Assembly: GCA_011390515.1 (NCBI GenBank)
Contig: JAABSJ010000039.1
Span: 1 to 34,796, forward strand
Direction: 5' to 3'
Length of the DNA: 34,796 nt
DNA from: Oscillatoria sp.
GTDB taxonomy: Bacteria; Cyanobacteriota; Cyanobacteriia; Cyanobacteriales; Laspinemataceae
The notes beneath the pieces are model-generated. The model did no database searches. It was given only the letters and a program-made list of their open reading frames with translations, and was not told the DNA's origin. A program made the translations under genes and the position numbers. Below are positions 32,628-34,796 of the stretch, piece after piece; position 1 is the first letter of the stretch, and each line of letters starts with the position of its first letter.

Positions 32628-34796
32628 ATGCCAGATCCAAACAGTGAAATAACCCGATCAATTGAGAAACTGCGGCAACTGACTCGGGTGAATGCGATCG
32701 GTAGTTGGCGATACCAAATTGCCGATTTATCCGTGGAGGAAGGGACCGCAGCAGACACCTGGGACCAGTGGCAGAGGGCCACACTCAACGAGAAAGGACA
32801 TATCCCCTGGACTCAAGGGCAGCAGACGATTTGGTTAGGGTTGCGATATCAGGTTCCGGACCAGTTGCAGGGGTATCCGGTGGCGGGATTAACCTTGCGC
32901 TTGGCCCTAACCTGGTGGGCAGATGAGGCCCAAATTTTTGTGAATGGGGAGTTAGTCCAGGAGGGGGATTTATTTGATTGTGTGACCCGAGTGATGATTA
33001 TCGAAGAGGCAAAACCGGGTCAAGGGATTGATATTGCTTTAAGATTAGTCAGTCCCGGACATGACTGCGGGGCATTAGTGCAGTCGGTTTGGATTTATGA
33101 AAAAAGCTATGAAGAAGATTATGAAAGTTGCATTGACCCGGGGTTTATTGCGGACGAATTAGCGGTGATTGGCAACTATTGGGGAATTTCATCCGATGCC
33201 GAGACGAAATTGCAGCAATTACAAACCCAGATTGAGGCGATCGCCTGGAATAGCTTACCCGATGATGTTCCCCAATTTGAGCAATCCCTGGCTGAATTAC
33301 GAACCCATTTGAAACAACAGTTTCAGCAAACCAGTAAACTGTTTTTACTCGGTCACGCCCATTTAGACCTCGCCTGGTTATGGCCCATTGCCGAAACTTG
33401 GGATGTTGCCGAGTTTACCTTTGCCTCCGTTTTGGATTTAATGGCAGGATTTCCTCACCTCACCTTTGGACATTCCACCGCCGCCCTCTATGCTTGGATT
33501 GAAGACAACAGTCCCGATTTATTTGCAGATATTCAAGCCGAAGTGACCGCTGGACGCTGGGAAGTCTTAGCCGGATTATGGGTAGAACCGGAATTAAATA
33601 TTATTAGTGGTGAGTCTATTTCCCGACAACTGTTATATGGACAACAGTATTGTTTAGAAAAATTTGGCAAACTCTCTCCCGTGGCATGGTTGCCGGATAG
33701 TTTTGGATTCTGTGGACAATTGCCGCAATTGTTAAAACAGGGAGGCATCGAATATTTTGTCACCCAAAAGTTGCGATGGAATGATACGACAGAATTTCCC
33801 TATCCCGTTTTTTGGTGGGAATCTCCCGATGGAACGCAAATTTTTAGTTTAATGTCTGCCCCAATTGGCACCGGAATTGACCCTGTGCAAATGGCGGATT
33901 ATGCTTGTGATTGGGAACAGAAAACCGGACTGAAAGAGAGTTTATGGATACCGGGAGTGGGAGATCATGGCGGGGGTCCGACTCGGGATATGTTAGAAGT
34001 TGGCGATCGCTGGCGGCAGTCTCCCTTTTTCCCGGCAATGGAATTTACCACTGCTGAAGACTATTTGCGCCAGTTGCAACAGCAGGGAGAGTTTCCAGTT
34101 TGGAGGGATGAATTATATCTGGAATTTCATCGAGGTTGTTATACGACTCATGGCGACCAAAAACAATGGAATCGCCGCTGTGAGGGGTTATTATATGAAG
34201 CGGAATTGTGGGCGGCAGTGGCGACAAGGGTGACGGGGACGGAGTATCCGAAAGGGCAAATTGAAGCCGCTTGGAAAGCGGTATTATTGAATCAATTTCA
34301 TGATATTTTACCCGGTTCCTCGATTCCGGAGGTGTATGTGGATGCGAATTTGGGTTGGCAGGAGGCGGAAGAACAGGGACGGGAGGTGTTAGAACGGGCA
34401 TTGGCGGGGATCGCCTCACAAGTTGCTGGGGTTCCTCCTGCTGGGTTGCGATCGGTCCAACCCCTGATGGTGTTTAACTCTCTCAATTGGCGGCGATCGC
34501 AAGTGGTTTCCCTAGAGTTACCGGAACCTGCTGCAACTGGGATGGAATGGCAAGTGTATGATAGTCAGGGCAATCGAGTGCGATCGCAACTCACCCCGAC
34601 TCATTTGTTATTTGAATGCCTAGATATTCCCTCCATTGGTTATCACGTTTTTTGGGTAGGGCAATCAGAACTTAATCCTGATTCTTCCTCCCCAGAACCC
34701 GAAGGCGAATTTATCCTAGAAACTGACCAATTGCGCGTTATAATTGACCCAGAAACTGGCAATATTAGCAGTATCTATGATAAAATAAACAATTGG
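32628..34796 (+). CDS. GH38 alpha-mannosidase-like protein (partial, runs off the window)
   Basis: 723 codons are visible without a stop; the end lies outside. The first about 235 residues are an N-terminal beta-domain (WLGLRYQVPDQLQGYPV, IFVNGELVQEGDLFD). LGHAHLDLAWLWP supplies zinc ligands His245 and Asp247, WLPDSFGFCG gives Asp357, the expected nucleophile and zinc ligand, and LNQFHDILPGSSI gives His558. The remaining visible part leads into the GH38 C-terminal beta-domains. The enzyme would cut alpha-mannosidic bonds; no signal peptide, so cytosolic action is likely. The ATG at 32628 has no clear Shine-Dalgarno; it is used because the family-like N-terminal domain begins soon after. Confidence 0.85.
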   Translation, partial: MPDPNSEITRSIEKLRQLTRVNAIGSWRYQIADLSVEEGTAADTWDQWQRATLNEKGHIPWTQGQQTIWLGLRYQVPDQLQGYPVAGLTLRLALTWWADEAQIFVNGELVQEGDLFDCVTRVMIIEEAKPGQGIDIALRLVSPGHDCGALVQSVWIYEKSYEEDYESCIDPGFIADELAVIGNYWGISSDAETKLQQLQTQIEAIAWNSLPDDVPQFEQSLAELRTHLKQQFQQTSKLFLLGHAHLDLAWLWPIAETWDVAEFTFASVLDLMAGFPHLTFGHSTAALYAWIEDNSPDLFADIQAEVTAGRWEVLAGLWVEPELNIISGESISRQLLYGQQYCLEKFGKLSPVAWLPDSFGFCGQLPQLLKQGGIEYFVTQKLRWNDTTEFPYPVFWWESPDGTQIFSLMSAPIGTGIDPVQMADYACDWEQKTGLKESLWIPGVGDHGGGPTRDMLEVGDRWRQSPFFPAMEFTTAEDYLRQLQQQGEFPVWRDELYLEFHRGCYTTHGDQKQWNRRCEGLLYEAELWAAVATRVTGTEYPKGQIEAAWKAVLLNQFHDILPGSSIPEVYVDANLGWQEAEEQGREVLERALAGIASQVAGVPPAGLRSVQPLMVFNSLNWRRSQVVSLELPEPAATGMEWQVYDSQGNRVRSQLTPTHLLFECLDIPSIGYHVFWVGQSELNPDSSSPEPEGEFILETDQLRVIIDPETGNISSIYDKINNW

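Overview
The window comes from a cyanobacterium, most likely a filamentous oscillatorialean. The support is direct: HIP1-type GCGATCGC octamers throughout, a Mg-protoporphyrin monomethyl ester cyclase (acsF), a CpcS/CpeS-type phycobiliprotein lyase, a 38-codon psbI gene, a zinc-ribbon/TM2 Ser/Thr kinase, a cyanobacterial LptD-like (DUF3769) outer-membrane protein and a bilin-type GAF sensor. The genus cannot be fixed from sequence reading alone.

Layout. Bases 2-418 hold the C-terminal end of a GH63/MGH1-like glucosidase. Bases 560-14728 hold a long, all-plus-strand accessory block of oxidative sugar enzymes: a GMC flavoprotein large subunit, a VioB/RebD-type ferritin-like protein, the matching small dehydrogenase subunit, an exported pentapeptide protein, an exported IolE-like TIM barrel, an NTF2-like protein, a D-tagatose-3-epimerase-like TIM barrel, an exported copper-radical (galactose oxidase-like) enzyme, two tandem DyP peroxidases and an exported protein of unknown function. 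A sulfotransferase follows (14940-15872). Bases 15993-32399 are mostly core cyanobacterial genes: acsF, the kinase, a DUF2996-like gene with two neighbours, the bilin lyase, a light-sensor diguanylate cyclase, the DUF3769 protein, psbI and a long conserved protein of unknown function. The window ends inside a GH38 alpha-mannosidase-like gene, which is open at the right edge.

How the genes may work together. The GMC enzyme with its small subunit, plus two xylose-isomerase-like TIM barrels, resembles systems that oxidise a glycoside to its 3-keto form and then isomerise or eliminate it. The galactose oxidase-like enzyme keeps all five predicted copper/cofactor residues and would make H2O2, which the two DyP peroxidases could use. 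This link is inferred from neighbourhood and families, not shown. Three products (IolE-like, galactose oxidase-like, unknown protein) carry signal peptides while the GMC complex and the peroxidases do not, so the block seems split between compartments.

Non-coding structure is rich. Between the convergent genes cpcS and 22839-23762 lie two arrays of a 25-nt hairpin repeat, 12 copies forward and 4 reversed. The forward array is interrupted by a 128-bp foldback (MITE-like) element. Other foldback elements lie at 14790-14850, 21119-21214, 27331-27405 and 32478-32569. A strong sigma70-like promoter at 27167-27196 points away from the diguanylate cyclase gene towards one of these hairpins and may define a small RNA.
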